Source: Microbacterium sp.
GTDB taxonomy: Bacteria > Actinomycetota > Actinomycetes > Actinomycetales > Microbacteriaceae
Length of the DNA stretch: 64,000 nt
NCBI RefSeq assembly: GCF_017305435.1
Contig: NZ_JAFKIP010000005.1
Coordinates: 62,001-126,000, forward strand
Direction: 5' to 3'
Shown: positions 16,835 to 25,033 of the stretch, in pieces
Numbering within the stretch: position 1 is the first letter of the stretch
Layout: every line of letters starts with the position of its first letter
Position numbers and translations under genes: made by a program
Notes under the pieces: model-generated
The model's input: only the letters and a program-made list of their open reading frames with translations
What the model was told of the DNA's origin: nothing
Databases searched by the model: none

Positions 16835-17854
16835 ATGACTGACATCTCCACTGCCGAGGTGCCCGGCGGCACTGCCCTCACGACCGACACCTCCGTCGTC
16901 CCGACAGCGCGTTCCCTCGCGCGTCGGCGTCGTCTGTCGGCGCTGATCCCTGTCATCACGCTGATCGTTCTGCTCGCGATCGTCTCGATCGCGCAGCCGA
17001 GCTTCCTGGGGATCGGCGCCCTCCAAGGCCAGCTCGTGCAGGCTGCGCCGATCCTCGTGTTGGCCGTCGGTCTTACGCCGGTCATCCTGCTCGGATGCAT
17101 CGATCTGTCGATCGGTGCGCTCGCCTCGCTGAGTGCCGTGCTGCTGGCGATCTTCACCCCGGGACTGGGCATGGTCGGCGTCGTGATCGTGATCGCGGCG
17201 GCCGCTGCGACGGGCGCGCTGGTCGGCTTCGTCCAGTCCTTTGCGCAGATCCCCTCGTTCGTGGTGACGCTTGGCGCGCTGGGCGTCTACTCGGGATTGG
17301 CATTGGTGCTCTCCGGCGCCACGAGCAAGCCGCTCGGTGCGGGAGCCGCGTCGATCGCCTGGCTCGGCGGCACCGTCGCGCTGATCCCGGTGAGCTTCCT
17401 GATCGGGATCGTGCTGATCTTCGTGCTGGGGTGGGCGCTCCACGCGACCACGTGGGGGCGTCGCCTCTACGCGCTCGGCGCCGGCGAGCCGGCCAGCATC
17501 ATGTCCGGCATCTCGCCGCGGCGGGTGCGCGTGGCGGCGTTCGCGGTGTCGGGCGGCTCGGCCGCACTGGCAGCGTGCTTCCTCGTCGCTCGCACGTCCT
17601 ATGCGTCACCGACCATGGCCGACGCCTACCTGCTCCCGGCGCTCGCGGCCGTCCTCGTGGGCGGCACCGCCATCTCCGGAGGAGTCGGGTCGGTGTGGCG
17701 CACGTTGTGCGGCGCGCTGATCATCGTGGTGCTCCAGGCCGGTCTGGTCGTCATGGGCTTCGATCCCGTCGTCCTCAATCTCGCCTTCGGCGTCCTCGTC
17801 GTCGTCGCCGTCGCCGTGACGACAGACCGGCGCAAGCTGTCCGTCATCAAATGA
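16835..17854 (+). CDS. Ribose-type ABC transporter permease 2
   Basis: 339 residues, about nine helices, same BPD_transp_2 family as the permease at 14258 but clearly divergent in sequence. The ATPase-contact loop reads YALGAGEPASIMSGI. It begins one base after the ATPase stop. Two different permeases suggest a heterodimeric channel, in contrast to the RbsC homodimer. Confidence 0.9.
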   Translation: MTDISTAEVPGGTALTTDTSVVPTARSLARRRRLSALIPVITLIVLLAIVSIAQPSFLGIGALQGQLVQAAPILVLAVGLTPVILLGCIDLSIGALASLSAVLLAIFTPGLGMVGVVIVIAAAAATGALVGFVQSFAQIPSFVVTLGALGVYSGLALVLSGATSKPLGAGAASIAWLGGTVALIPVSFLIGIVLIFVLGWALHATTWGRRLYALGAGEPASIMSGISPRRVRVAAFAVSGGSAALAACFLVARTSYASPTMADAYLLPALAAVLVGGTAISGGVGSVWRTLCGALIIVVLQAGLVVMGFDPVVLNLAFGVLVVVAVAVTTDRRKLSVIK

Positions 17855-17887
17855 GTACTACGACCTGAAAGACCAGAACAGAAAGGC

Positions 17888-19384
17888 ATGACAATGACCG
17901 TCATCGACAACCCCGGCACCGTCGCCGCGCGCCGCGGACATCTGATCCCGGGCCACATCACGGCCGCCGACGCCCCCGTGTTCGAACGCCGGAGCCCCTT
18001 CGACGGCAGCCTCGTTGCCGAGGTCGTCCTGGGCACCCCTGCCGACACTCGCGCGGCGATCGCTGCGGCTCGAAACGCATTCGACCACGGACCGTGGCCG
18101 AAGCTCCCAGGAACCGAGCGCGCGAAGATCCTCTTGCGCTGGGCCGGCCTCGTGCGCGAGAACGCGGAGGAGTTGGCGCGGCTGGAGACGGCGGAGGTCG
18201 GAAAGCCCATCGGCTTCGCTCGTGCCGGGGACGTCCCCGCGACGCTGGACACCATCGAGGCGGCGGCGCTCGCCGCCGCGCACGTGAAGGGAGAGCTGCA
18301 CGATGACCTCGGCGGCGCCATCATGGGTCTCGTGCGGCGTGAGCCGGTCGGCGTCGTCGGGGCGATCGTGCCCTGGAACTTCCCGGCGCTGCTGTACTCA
18401 CACAAGGTGGCGTTCGCCCTCGCCGCCGGCTGCACCGTCGTCGTCAAGCCGTCCGAGTTCACCTCCGGCAGTGCAATCCTGCTGACACGGCTCGCGCATC
18501 GGGCGGGCGTGCCGGAGGATGCGCTGGTCCTGGTGACCGGGACCGGTCCCGATGCGGGCCAGCCGCTCGCGGAGTCGACCGACGTCGACCTCCTCTCGTT
18601 CACCGGCTCGACACGGACGGCACGGCTGTTGGCTGCAGTGGATCGCCCCTACCCGCAGGTGCAGCACTTCGAGCTCGGTGGGAAGGGGGCGACGATCGTG
18701 TTCGCCGATGCCGACCTCGATCAGGCCGTCGATGGCGCACTGTTCGGCTTCGCCATCAACAACGGTGAGACGTGCACCGCGGGTACTCGGCTGCTCGTCG
18801 AAGACGCCATCGCGGACGAGTTCGTGGCGAGGCTCGCGCAGAAGGCCGCGCAGCTTACGGTGGGCGACCCGTGGAGCGAGTCCACCGTCGTGGGTCCTCT
18901 CATCCATGCCCAGCACACGGCACGCGTGCGCGGTTTCATCGATGAGGCTGCCGCCGCGGGCAGCGTGGTGATCAGCCCCGAGCTTCCCGCTTCGACGAGC
19001 CCCGAGTCCTTCGTCGCGCCGACGATCATCGATCGCGTCGAGACGGACAGCCGGCTCTTCCAGGAGGAGGTCTTCGGCCCTGTGCTCGCGGTGAAGCGCT
19101 TCTCCGGCGTGGATGAGGCGGTCCGGCTCGCCAACTCGACCGTCTACGGACTGGCGAACAGCATCTGGACGTCCGACACTTCGACCGCCCTCACGGTCGC
19201 GCGCGCGCTCAAGAGCGGAACCGTGTGGATCAACACGATTCACGACACTCCCGGGACGCTGCCGTTCGGCGGGGTCGCGGGGAGCGGCATCGGTCGGGAG
19301 AAGGGCGTCGAGGGGCTCGTCGGCTTCACCCAGCTCAAGACGATCACCGTCCAGGTCGCACCGCGCTCGCCGATCTACGGCTGA
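17888..19384 (+). CDS. NAD(P)-dependent aldehyde dehydrogenase
   Basis: 498 residues, standard ALDH length. The catalytic Cys is Cys296 in NNGETCTAG and the general-base Glu is Glu262 in FELGGKG. The Asn in the PWNFP loop and the C-terminal LPFGGVAGSGIGREKG are also present. GAAAGG lies shortly before the start codons. It follows the ABC importer in the same orientation (33-bp gap) and precedes the GMC oxidoreductase (23-bp gap). Oxidation of the aldehyde made by that flavoenzyme is a natural reading. It most resembles betaine/aminobutyraldehyde dehydrogenase-type sequences, but substrate is open. Confidence 0.92.
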   Translation: MTMTVIDNPGTVAARRGHLIPGHITAADAPVFERRSPFDGSLVAEVVLGTPADTRAAIAAARNAFDHGPWPKLPGTERAKILLRWAGLVRENAEELARLETAEVGKPIGFARAGDVPATLDTIEAAALAAAHVKGELHDDLGGAIMGLVRREPVGVVGAIVPWNFPALLYSHKVAFALAAGCTVVVKPSEFTSGSAILLTRLAHRAGVPEDALVLVTGTGPDAGQPLAESTDVDLLSFTGSTRTARLLAAVDRPYPQVQHFELGGKGATIVFADADLDQAVDGALFGFAINNGETCTAGTRLLVEDAIADEFVARLAQKAAQLTVGDPWSESTVVGPLIHAQHTARVRGFIDEAAAAGSVVISPELPASTSPESFVAPTIIDRVETDSRLFQEEVFGPVLAVKRFSGVDEAVRLANSTVYGLANSIWTSDTSTALTVARALKSGTVWINTIHDTPGTLPFGGVAGSGIGREKGVEGLVGFTQLKTITVQVAPRSPIYG

Positions 19385-19407
19385 GCGAGAGAAGAATCGA
19401 ACGGAGA

Positions 19408-21039
19408 ATGCACGTGAGGACCTATCGTGACGAAGACGCGGTCGATGTCGTCATCATCGGGGCGGGGCCGGCGGGCGCCGTCGCCGCCAAACGGTTGTCT
19501 GAGGAGGGCGACGTTTCGGTCGTCGTGCTCGAGCGCGGCGACTGGCAGGACTACTCGACGATCAGAGCGGACGAGCCCGACTTCGAGCTGTCCGGGGGAC
19601 GGGACTGGAGCCCCCGGCCGCACGACCGGGCGCGTCCCTGGGACCAGGCGATCGACGAGAGTGACTCGGATGTCGGGGTCATGATCTGGAACGGGGTCGG
19701 GGGATCAGCGGTCGCGTATGCCGCGCAATGGCATCGGAACATGCCGTCCGACTTCCGCACGAGAACGCTCGACGGTGTCGGTGACGACTGGCCCATCTCC
19801 TACGAAGAGCTGGCGCCCTACTATCGCCGTATCGAACGCGACTTCGCCGTGTCTGGGCTCAACGGCGACCCCGCGTTCCCCGACACCGACTACCCGATGC
19901 CGCCTGTTCGTTTGCGCGCCTGGGGCGAGCGCATCGCCCGGGCGCACAACGAGCTCGGCTGGCATTGGTGGCCAGCTTCGAACGCGATCGCGACCACGTC
20001 ATACGGTCGGCTTCGGCCCAACACCGAACGCGGGACGGAGATGGCGGGCAGTCCGGACGGCTCGAAGTCGACCCCCGATGTCACGCATTGGCCCGATGCC
20101 ATCGCCGCCGGGGTCGAGCTTCGAGTGCGCTCCACCGTGGTGGGGATCGACACCGACGAAGCGGGTCGAGCGAACGCCGTCGTCTACCTCGACGCTGACG
20201 GCGTCGAACGCCGCCAGCGGGCGAGGATCGTGATCCTCGCCGCCAACGGCGTTCACACCCCGTGGCTGCTCCTCCGCTCGACGAGCAAGCGATTCCCGGA
20301 TGGCCTGGCCAACACGAGTGGGCTCGTCGGCAAGCGGCTGATGATGCATCCGCTGAGCACGGTCGTCGGAGTCTTCGACGACCCGATCCAGTCGTGGCAG
20401 GGGGCATGGGGTCAGCAGGCCTATTCGATGCAGTTCTACGAGACGGACGCGTCGCGCGGGTTCGTTCGGGGTGCGAAGTGGGCGCTCACCCCCGCCGGCG
20501 GGCCGCTCGCAACGACCCTCGAGTATCCGTGGGGCAAAGCCGACTTCTGGGGTGAGGGCTTCCATCGCACCGTCGCCGCGCGAATGGGCCACGCGGCATC
20601 CTGGTCGATCATCAGCGAGGATCTGCCGTACGAGAGCAACACAGTGACCGTCAGTGACACGGTGACCGACGCGAACGGACTCGCCGTGCCGAAGATCACC
20701 TATCGGATCGACAAGAACAGCTCGGATCTGCTGCGCTGGCATGAGCAGCGTGCCGTGGAGTCGTGGCAGGCGGCAGGTGCATCCAGTACTGTGGTGGCCC
20801 CCGCCATCCGCAACACGGGGTGGCATCTACTCGGAACGGCGAAGATGGGCGCGGACCGACGTACCTCGGTGGTGGATGCCGACGGTCGATGCCATGACGT
20901 TCCGAACCTGTTCGTCTTCGACGGCAGCACGTGGCCGACCTCGTCGGGAACAAATCCGACGGCCACCGTCGTCGCGCTCGCACTGCGCAACACGGAGAAG
21001 CTCATTGAGAACCGTTCGTCCCAGGAGGTGCCGTCATGA
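19408..21039 (+). CDS. GMC-family FAD-dependent oxidoreductase
   Basis: 543 residues. The ADP-binding motif is VIIGAGPAGAVAAKRL near the N-terminus. The catalytic pair is His473 (GWHLLG) and Asn516 (SGTNPTAT), the expected His/Asn arrangement. No export signal is seen. ATG at 19408 is used; GTG at 19414 has better spacing from the GGAG at 19403-19406. Its stop overlaps the start of the small gene at 21036 (ATGA). GMC enzymes with such a partner oxidise a sugar or polyol hydroxyl and often pass electrons to the membrane or an acceptor; oxidation of the substrate imported by the upstream ABC system is inferred. Confidence 0.88.
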   Translation: MHVRTYRDEDAVDVVIIGAGPAGAVAAKRLSEEGDVSVVVLERGDWQDYSTIRADEPDFELSGGRDWSPRPHDRARPWDQAIDESDSDVGVMIWNGVGGSAVAYAAQWHRNMPSDFRTRTLDGVGDDWPISYEELAPYYRRIERDFAVSGLNGDPAFPDTDYPMPPVRLRAWGERIARAHNELGWHWWPASNAIATTSYGRLRPNTERGTEMAGSPDGSKSTPDVTHWPDAIAAGVELRVRSTVVGIDTDEAGRANAVVYLDADGVERRQRARIVILAANGVHTPWLLLRSTSKRFPDGLANTSGLVGKRLMMHPLSTVVGVFDDPIQSWQGAWGQQAYSMQFYETDASRGFVRGAKWALTPAGGPLATTLEYPWGKADFWGEGFHRTVAARMGHAASWSIISEDLPYESNTVTVSDTVTDANGLAVPKITYRIDKNSSDLLRWHEQRAVESWQAAGASSTVVAPAIRNTGWHLLGTAKMGADRRTSVVDADGRCHDVPNLFVFDGSTWPTSSGTNPTATVVALALRNTEKLIENRSSQEVPS

Positions 21040-21455
21040 CCTCGATCGATCGCGAGCTCTTCGCCCGTCTCGCTGACGAGCTCATCCCCGCCGTTCCCGG
21101 GTTCCCGGCGCCCTCGGAGATCGGCGTGCACACCACGGGTCTGGACCGGCTCGCGCGAGTGCGTCCGGATCTGATCCAGCCGCTCGAGGACGCGCTCGTC
21201 TTCGCCGCCGACCACGCTCTCGACAGCGCATCGGTGTTGCGCGACCGCGACCCGGCACGGTTCAGCGCGGTGACGTCGTGCGCTGCCGGCATCTACCTGA
21301 CCGAGCCGGTCGTCACACGGGCGTACGGGTATCCCGGACGCCCGCCTCTCGATGTCGGCGAGCCCCATGAGCGAATCGCCAGCTACACCGAACTGGCGCG
21401 GCCGGTCGTGGACCGAGGGTCCATATGGGCTTCCACACCCGCCCCGGCGGGGTGA
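21036..21455 (+). CDS. Gluconate 2-dehydrogenase subunit 3-like small partner of the GMC oxidoreductase
   Basis: 139 residues. The opening LFARLADELIPAVPGFPAP and the YGYPGRPPLD segment near the end are characteristic of the gluconate-2-dehydrogenase subunit 3 (small subunit) family. No twin-arginine signal or membrane helix is visible, unlike classical periplasmic subunits, so the complex is probably cytoplasmic. It starts within the stop codon of the GMC gene, which strongly implies a two-subunit enzyme. Confidence 0.75.
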   Translation: MTSIDRELFARLADELIPAVPGFPAPSEIGVHTTGLDRLARVRPDLIQPLEDALVFAADHALDSASVLRDRDPARFSAVTSCAAGIYLTEPVVTRAYGYPGRPPLDVGEPHERIASYTELARPVVDRGSIWASTPAPAG

Positions 21456-21530
21456 GGGTCGCGGGGCGGAGAGCAGCGCGTGCGGAGGCATCCGACCGTG
21501 CGGTGCTCCCCGCCCCGACCGGGCTGGGAC

Positions 21531-21677
21531 TCGACCTGCTCGGCTGACGGACTCCTTCAAGTCGACCACGTATGGGACCATCTCCCACGGGGCCTTGTCG
21601 TAGGGGTCGAGGTTCCCCACCATCGTCATGTCGCACAGAGCGGCGTCGACGCATGGGTCGGCTAGGTCAGTGCGGAC
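21531..21677 (-). pseudogene. Possible coding remnant, unidentified
   Basis: On the minus strand an open frame without a ribosome binding site reads protein-like for about 49 codons (for example MVGNLDPYDKAPWEMVPY and VVDLKES) with strong G/C third positions. It then turns Arg/Pro-rich and non-protein-like. There is a stop just upstream (21678-21680). It looks like an internal piece of a lost gene between the GMC subunit gene and the IclR gene. I do not recognise the family; it could also be chance. Confidence 0.25.
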
Positions 21678-21682
21678 TTACG

Positions 21683-21716
21683 GGCCCTCCTCGCACGCAG
21701 CGGCGAGGGGAGGGCC
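21683..21716. terminator. Terminator-like inverted repeat
   Basis: GGCCCTCCTCGC (21683-21694) pairs with GCGAGGGGAGGGCC (21703-21716), a 12-bp stem with a single bulged base and an 8-base loop. It lies 33 bases before the IclR start and would end the ABC/ALDH/GMC transcript. Confidence 0.55.
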
Positions 21717-21749
21717 TGTGCAGGCCGCGAGTGGGACGGAGGATGGGGC

Positions 21750-22517
21750 ATGGCGAACTCGCGCTCAGGGGAGTCCGTCGTCCAGCGCGTGGTGAGGATC
21801 ATCGGCGCCTTCGACAAGCGTCGGACATCGATGACGGTCTCGGCTCTGGCGCGCCTCGTTGACCTGCCGCTGACCACGACGCATCGGCTCGTGCGCGAGC
21901 TCGTTGGCGAGGGGCTGCTCGACGTCACAGAAGGCCGCGTACGGCTTGGCCAGCGGCTCTGGGAGCTCGCCTCGCGTGGGTCGCGCACCGTCAACCTCGC
22001 AGAAGTCGCGCTTCCGTACATGGAGGACGTCCATTCCGTCGTGCAGCAGCACACGACCCTCGCGGTGCTCGACTCGGACGAAGTGCTCTACATCACGCGG
22101 CTGTCGTCGCACTCCCGCACTCGCAACATCACGACGGTCGCGGGCCGTCTGCCGGTGCATGCGTGCTCGTCCGGCCTGGTGCTCCTGGCGTTCTCGCCGA
22201 TGGACTATCAGAACCAGATCCTCGCGCGAACGCTGACGAGGTTCACCGATCGCACCGTCACCGATGAGCGGAGCCTGCGGGCGCTCCTCGCCCAGGTGCG
22301 CACCTTGGGCTTCGCGTCTGTGCCCGGCATCATCGTGCCGGAGTCCTCTGGCATCGCCGTACCGGTCTTCGACGCGCAGGGCCAGGTCACCGCCGCATTG
22401 AACGTCATCGTCAACGTGGGCGAGGAAAGTCTCGACTCGACGGTGCCTGCGCTCAAGACCGCGGCGCGGGGCATCTCGCGAGCGCTCGGAGCTCGGCTGA
22501 GCCCCATCCCCCGTTGA
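21750..22517 (+). CDS. IclR-family transcriptional regulator
   Basis: 255 residues. N-terminal winged helix (VQRVVRIIGAFDKRRTSMTVSAL, then LPLTTTHRLVREL) and a C-terminal IclR effector domain (VHACSSGLVLLAFSP, then the GIAVPVFDAQGQVTAALNV segment). GGAGGA precedes the ATG. It is placed between the ABC/ALDH/GMC set and the ketosteroid-dehydrogenase-like gene and reads toward the latter. It most likely controls one or both catabolic sets; no operator was identified with confidence. Confidence 0.9.
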   Translation: MANSRSGESVVQRVVRIIGAFDKRRTSMTVSALARLVDLPLTTTHRLVRELVGEGLLDVTEGRVRLGQRLWELASRGSRTVNLAEVALPYMEDVHSVVQQHTTLAVLDSDEVLYITRLSSHSRTRNITTVAGRLPVHACSSGLVLLAFSPMDYQNQILARTLTRFTDRTVTDERSLRALLAQVRTLGFASVPGIIVPESSGIAVPVFDAQGQVTAALNVIVNVGEESLDSTVPALKTAARGISRALGARLSPIPR

Positions 22518-22615
22518 ACGGAAACCAGCTCCCGACACGGAGGCATCCTTGAAAGTCTGATCGCGCCCCGGGTACGGACCCGGCGCAGGGATTGTCGATG
22601 GAGACAGGAGCCAGC

Positions 22616-24250
22616 GTGCAGACGATCGTCGGGACAGTGCAGGATCGGTACGACCTCATCGTGGTGGGATCGGGTGCGGGCGGTCTGACCGCCGCCGTCA
22701 CGGCCGCAGATGGGGGATTGCGAGTCCTCGTCGTAGAGAAGGCCGCCCAAGTCGGCGGCACCTCCGCCGTCTCGGGCGGCATGCTGTGGATTCCCGGCAA
22801 CCATCTCGCTGCGGGCGCCGGATTCCGCGACGACCTGACAGCTGCGCGGCACTATGTCGAAGCGGTGGCGCGCGGGCGGGGTCGACGCGAGATCCTCGAT
22901 GCCGCTGTGCTCCGCGGTCGCGACATGCTCGAGTACGTCACGACGCGGCTCGGGCTGCAGTTCCTCTACCTGGACAACTTCCCGGACTACTGCCAGCACC
23001 TCGAGGGCGCGGTCGCGGGGGGGCGGACGATCGAGCCGGCGCTGTTCGATGCGGATGCCGCGCTGGGTGATCTCCGCCGTCACGTCCGCACGGACGGCCG
23101 GCTGCCCTTCACGATGCAGGAGTACGAGGAGTGGGGCGCGTTCACCCGCTTCCCCCTGGACGAGCTGCACTCCCGCCAGAGCGCCGGCCTCGTCGCGAAG
23201 GGGCAAGCGCTCGTCGCCTCGCTGCTCGCGGCCGCCGTGGCCCGAGGCGTGACGGTCGCCGTGGAGGCGCGAGCGGAGGAACTCCTGCGCGACGAAGCTG
23301 GAGCGATCTGTGGCATCGTCGTCGATGGCGCGCCGATCACGGCGGACCGGGGAGTCGTGCTGGCAAGCGGGGGCTTCGAATGGGACGACGAACTCGCGGA
23401 CAGCTTCCTCTCCGCGAGGATCTTCACGAAGTGCTCCCCGCCCTCGAACGAGGGAGACGGCTATCGCATGGCGCAACGCGTCGGTGCGAGCTTCCGTGGA
23501 CTCCGGAACGCATGGTGGGCACCCATGGCCGTGATTCCGGGCGAACTGCGCGACGGCGCTCAGATCGGCACTCTCCTTCGATTCGAGCGTCAGGGGCCCG
23601 GCTCGATCATGGTCAATCGCCACGGCGAGCGCTTTGCCAACGAGTCGCAGAACTACAACGATCTCGCACACACGCTGCACTCCTGGGACTCGGCTTCCTA
23701 CCGCCCGCTCAACACCCCCGTGCACGTCGTCTTCGATCAGCGGTACCTCGACGAGTACGGCCTGCTGACGCATCGTGCCGATGCGCCGACGCCGGACTGG
23801 CTCGTGTCGGGGCGCACGCTCGCCGAGCTCGCCGCCGCGATCGATCTGCCCGTCGATGCCCTCACCGCAACGGTGGAGCGCTTCAACCGGTTCGCGCGCG
23901 TGGGGGAGGACCCCGACTTCGGTCGAGGCCAGAGCGCCTACGACCGCTACTGGGGTGACGCGCACAACCCGTACCCGAACCCGAGCCTTGCACCGCTGGA
24001 GCAGGGCCCCTTCTATGCGCTGCGCGTGGTCAACGGGTGCTTCGGCACGAGCGGAGGCGTCATGACCGATGGCGAGGCGCGAGCGCTCGACGCGGATGGG
24101 CGACCGATCCCCGGGCTCTATGCGGTCGGCAATGTCAGCGACAGCGCGTATGGCGCAGGCTATCCCGGTGCGGGTGCGACCCTGGGTCCGTTGATGACGA
24201 TGGGCTACCTCGCCGCGGTGGCCGCGGTGGGCGCTGCGCACGGGGTCTGA
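22616..24250 (+). CDS. FAD-dependent oxidoreductase, 3-ketosteroid delta1-dehydrogenase-like
   Basis: 544 residues from GTG 22616, chosen for AGGAG six bases upstream; ATG 22598 or TTG 22592 would add a few residues. FAD motif LIVVGSGAGGLTAAVTA near the N-terminus, GGTSAVSGGMLWIPGN next, and GLYAVGNVSDS, YPGAGATLGP at the end with Tyr516 in the YPG position that is catalytic in KstD. These features place it in the FAD_binding_2 family close to 3-oxosteroid 1-dehydrogenases. True steroid specificity is not established because many relatives act on other ketones. It may be regulated by the IclR protein encoded just upstream. Confidence 0.8.
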   Translation: MQTIVGTVQDRYDLIVVGSGAGGLTAAVTAADGGLRVLVVEKAAQVGGTSAVSGGMLWIPGNHLAAGAGFRDDLTAARHYVEAVARGRGRREILDAAVLRGRDMLEYVTTRLGLQFLYLDNFPDYCQHLEGAVAGGRTIEPALFDADAALGDLRRHVRTDGRLPFTMQEYEEWGAFTRFPLDELHSRQSAGLVAKGQALVASLLAAAVARGVTVAVEARAEELLRDEAGAICGIVVDGAPITADRGVVLASGGFEWDDELADSFLSARIFTKCSPPSNEGDGYRMAQRVGASFRGLRNAWWAPMAVIPGELRDGAQIGTLLRFERQGPGSIMVNRHGERFANESQNYNDLAHTLHSWDSASYRPLNTPVHVVFDQRYLDEYGLLTHRADAPTPDWLVSGRTLAELAAAIDLPVDALTATVERFNRFARVGEDPDFGRGQSAYDRYWGDAHNPYPNPSLAPLEQGPFYALRVVNGCFGTSGGVMTDGEARALDADGRPIPGLYAVGNVSDSAYGAGYPGAGATLGPLMTMGYLAAVAAVGAAHGV

Positions 24251-24259
24251 CTCCCGCGC

Positions 24260-24302
24260 GGGGAACAACCTCCGTCAGGCATCCTGACGGAGGTTGTTCC
24301 CC
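24260..24302. terminator. Perfect 20-bp bidirectional terminator hairpin
   Basis: Arms 24260-24279 and 24283-24302 are exact complements with a 3-base loop. The hairpin sits between the convergent stops of the flavoprotein (24250) and SDR (24275) genes and covers the last codons of the SDR gene. It is one of the strongest hairpins in the window. Confidence 0.8.
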
Positions 24303-25033
24303 GCTGTCTCCCCGCCGTCGATGGCGATGCTCGCTCCGGTGATGAACCGGGACTCGTCCGACGCGAGGAACACGATGAGCTCCGAGATCTCCTCCGGCGC
24401 GGCGTCCCTCCCCAGGGGAATCTGACCGAAGCCGCGCTGCAGACCCGCGGTGAGCGGGGTGCGGACCGAACCCGGGTGTACGGAGTTGACCCGGATGCCG
24501 AACGGCCCCAGATCCAGAGCGCTGGTCTTGGTCAGCCCCTGCACTCCCCACTTCGCTGCCGAATATGCCGCTCGGTTCTTGAAGCCGGTGAGCCCGGCGA
24601 TCGAGGAGATGTTGATGACGGAGGCGCTGCCTGACGCCTTGAGGGCCTCGACAGCGGTGTGCATGCCGATGAAGTTCCCGGTCAGGTCGATGTCGATCGT
24701 GCGCCGCCAGTCCGCCACGGTCGCTTCCGCGACGGAGCCGCGACTGAAGATCCCCGCGTTGTTGATGAGCACATCGAGATGTCCGAAGCGGTCGACGGTC
24801 GCCGCCACCGCGTGCCGCCATGACTCCTCGTCGGTGACGTCGAGATGGACGAACAGGGCGCGCTGCGCACCGAGCTCGGCGGCCACGCGGGCTCCGTCCT
24901 CCTCCAAGACATCGCCGATGACCACGCTCGCTCCCTCTGCGACGAGGGCACGCGCGTGGGCCTCACCCATGCCGCGCGCACCGCCCGAGATGAGAGCGAC
25001 TCTGCCGGCCACCCGTCCTGTAGTAGCGCTCAT
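24275..25033 (-). CDS. Short-chain dehydrogenase/reductase (SDR)
   Basis: 252 residues, classical SDR. Cofactor motif GGARGMGEAH (17-26), NNAG (91-94) and the catalytic Ser144, Tyr157 and Lys161 (YSAAK) are all present. Asp41 after the second strand (VVIGDV) favours NAD(H). It resembles 3-alpha/20-beta-hydroxysteroid and 2,5-diketo-type dehydrogenases. Its start overlaps the stop of the upstream flavoprotein gene (ATGA), so the two are translated together: an alcohol/ketone interconversion coupled to a delta1-dehydrogenation-type step is inferred. Confidence 0.9.
   Translation of the reverse strand: MSATTGRVAGRVALISGGARGMGEAHARALVAEGASVVIGDVLEEDGARVAAELGAQRALFVHLDVTDEESWRHAVAATVDRFGHLDVLINNAGIFSRGSVAEATVADWRRTIDIDLTGNFIGMHTAVEALKASGSASVINISSIAGLTGFKNRAAYSAAKWGVQGLTKTSALDLGPFGIRVNSVHPGSVRTPLTAGLQRGFGQIPLGRDAAPEEISELIVFLASDESRFITGASIAIDGGETAGNNLRQDA

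Noticed and set aside
22208-24268. A 686-codon minus-strand open frame
   Set aside because: Antisense to the KstD-like gene at 22616-24250, which has clear FAD and YPG motifs; the antisense translation has none.
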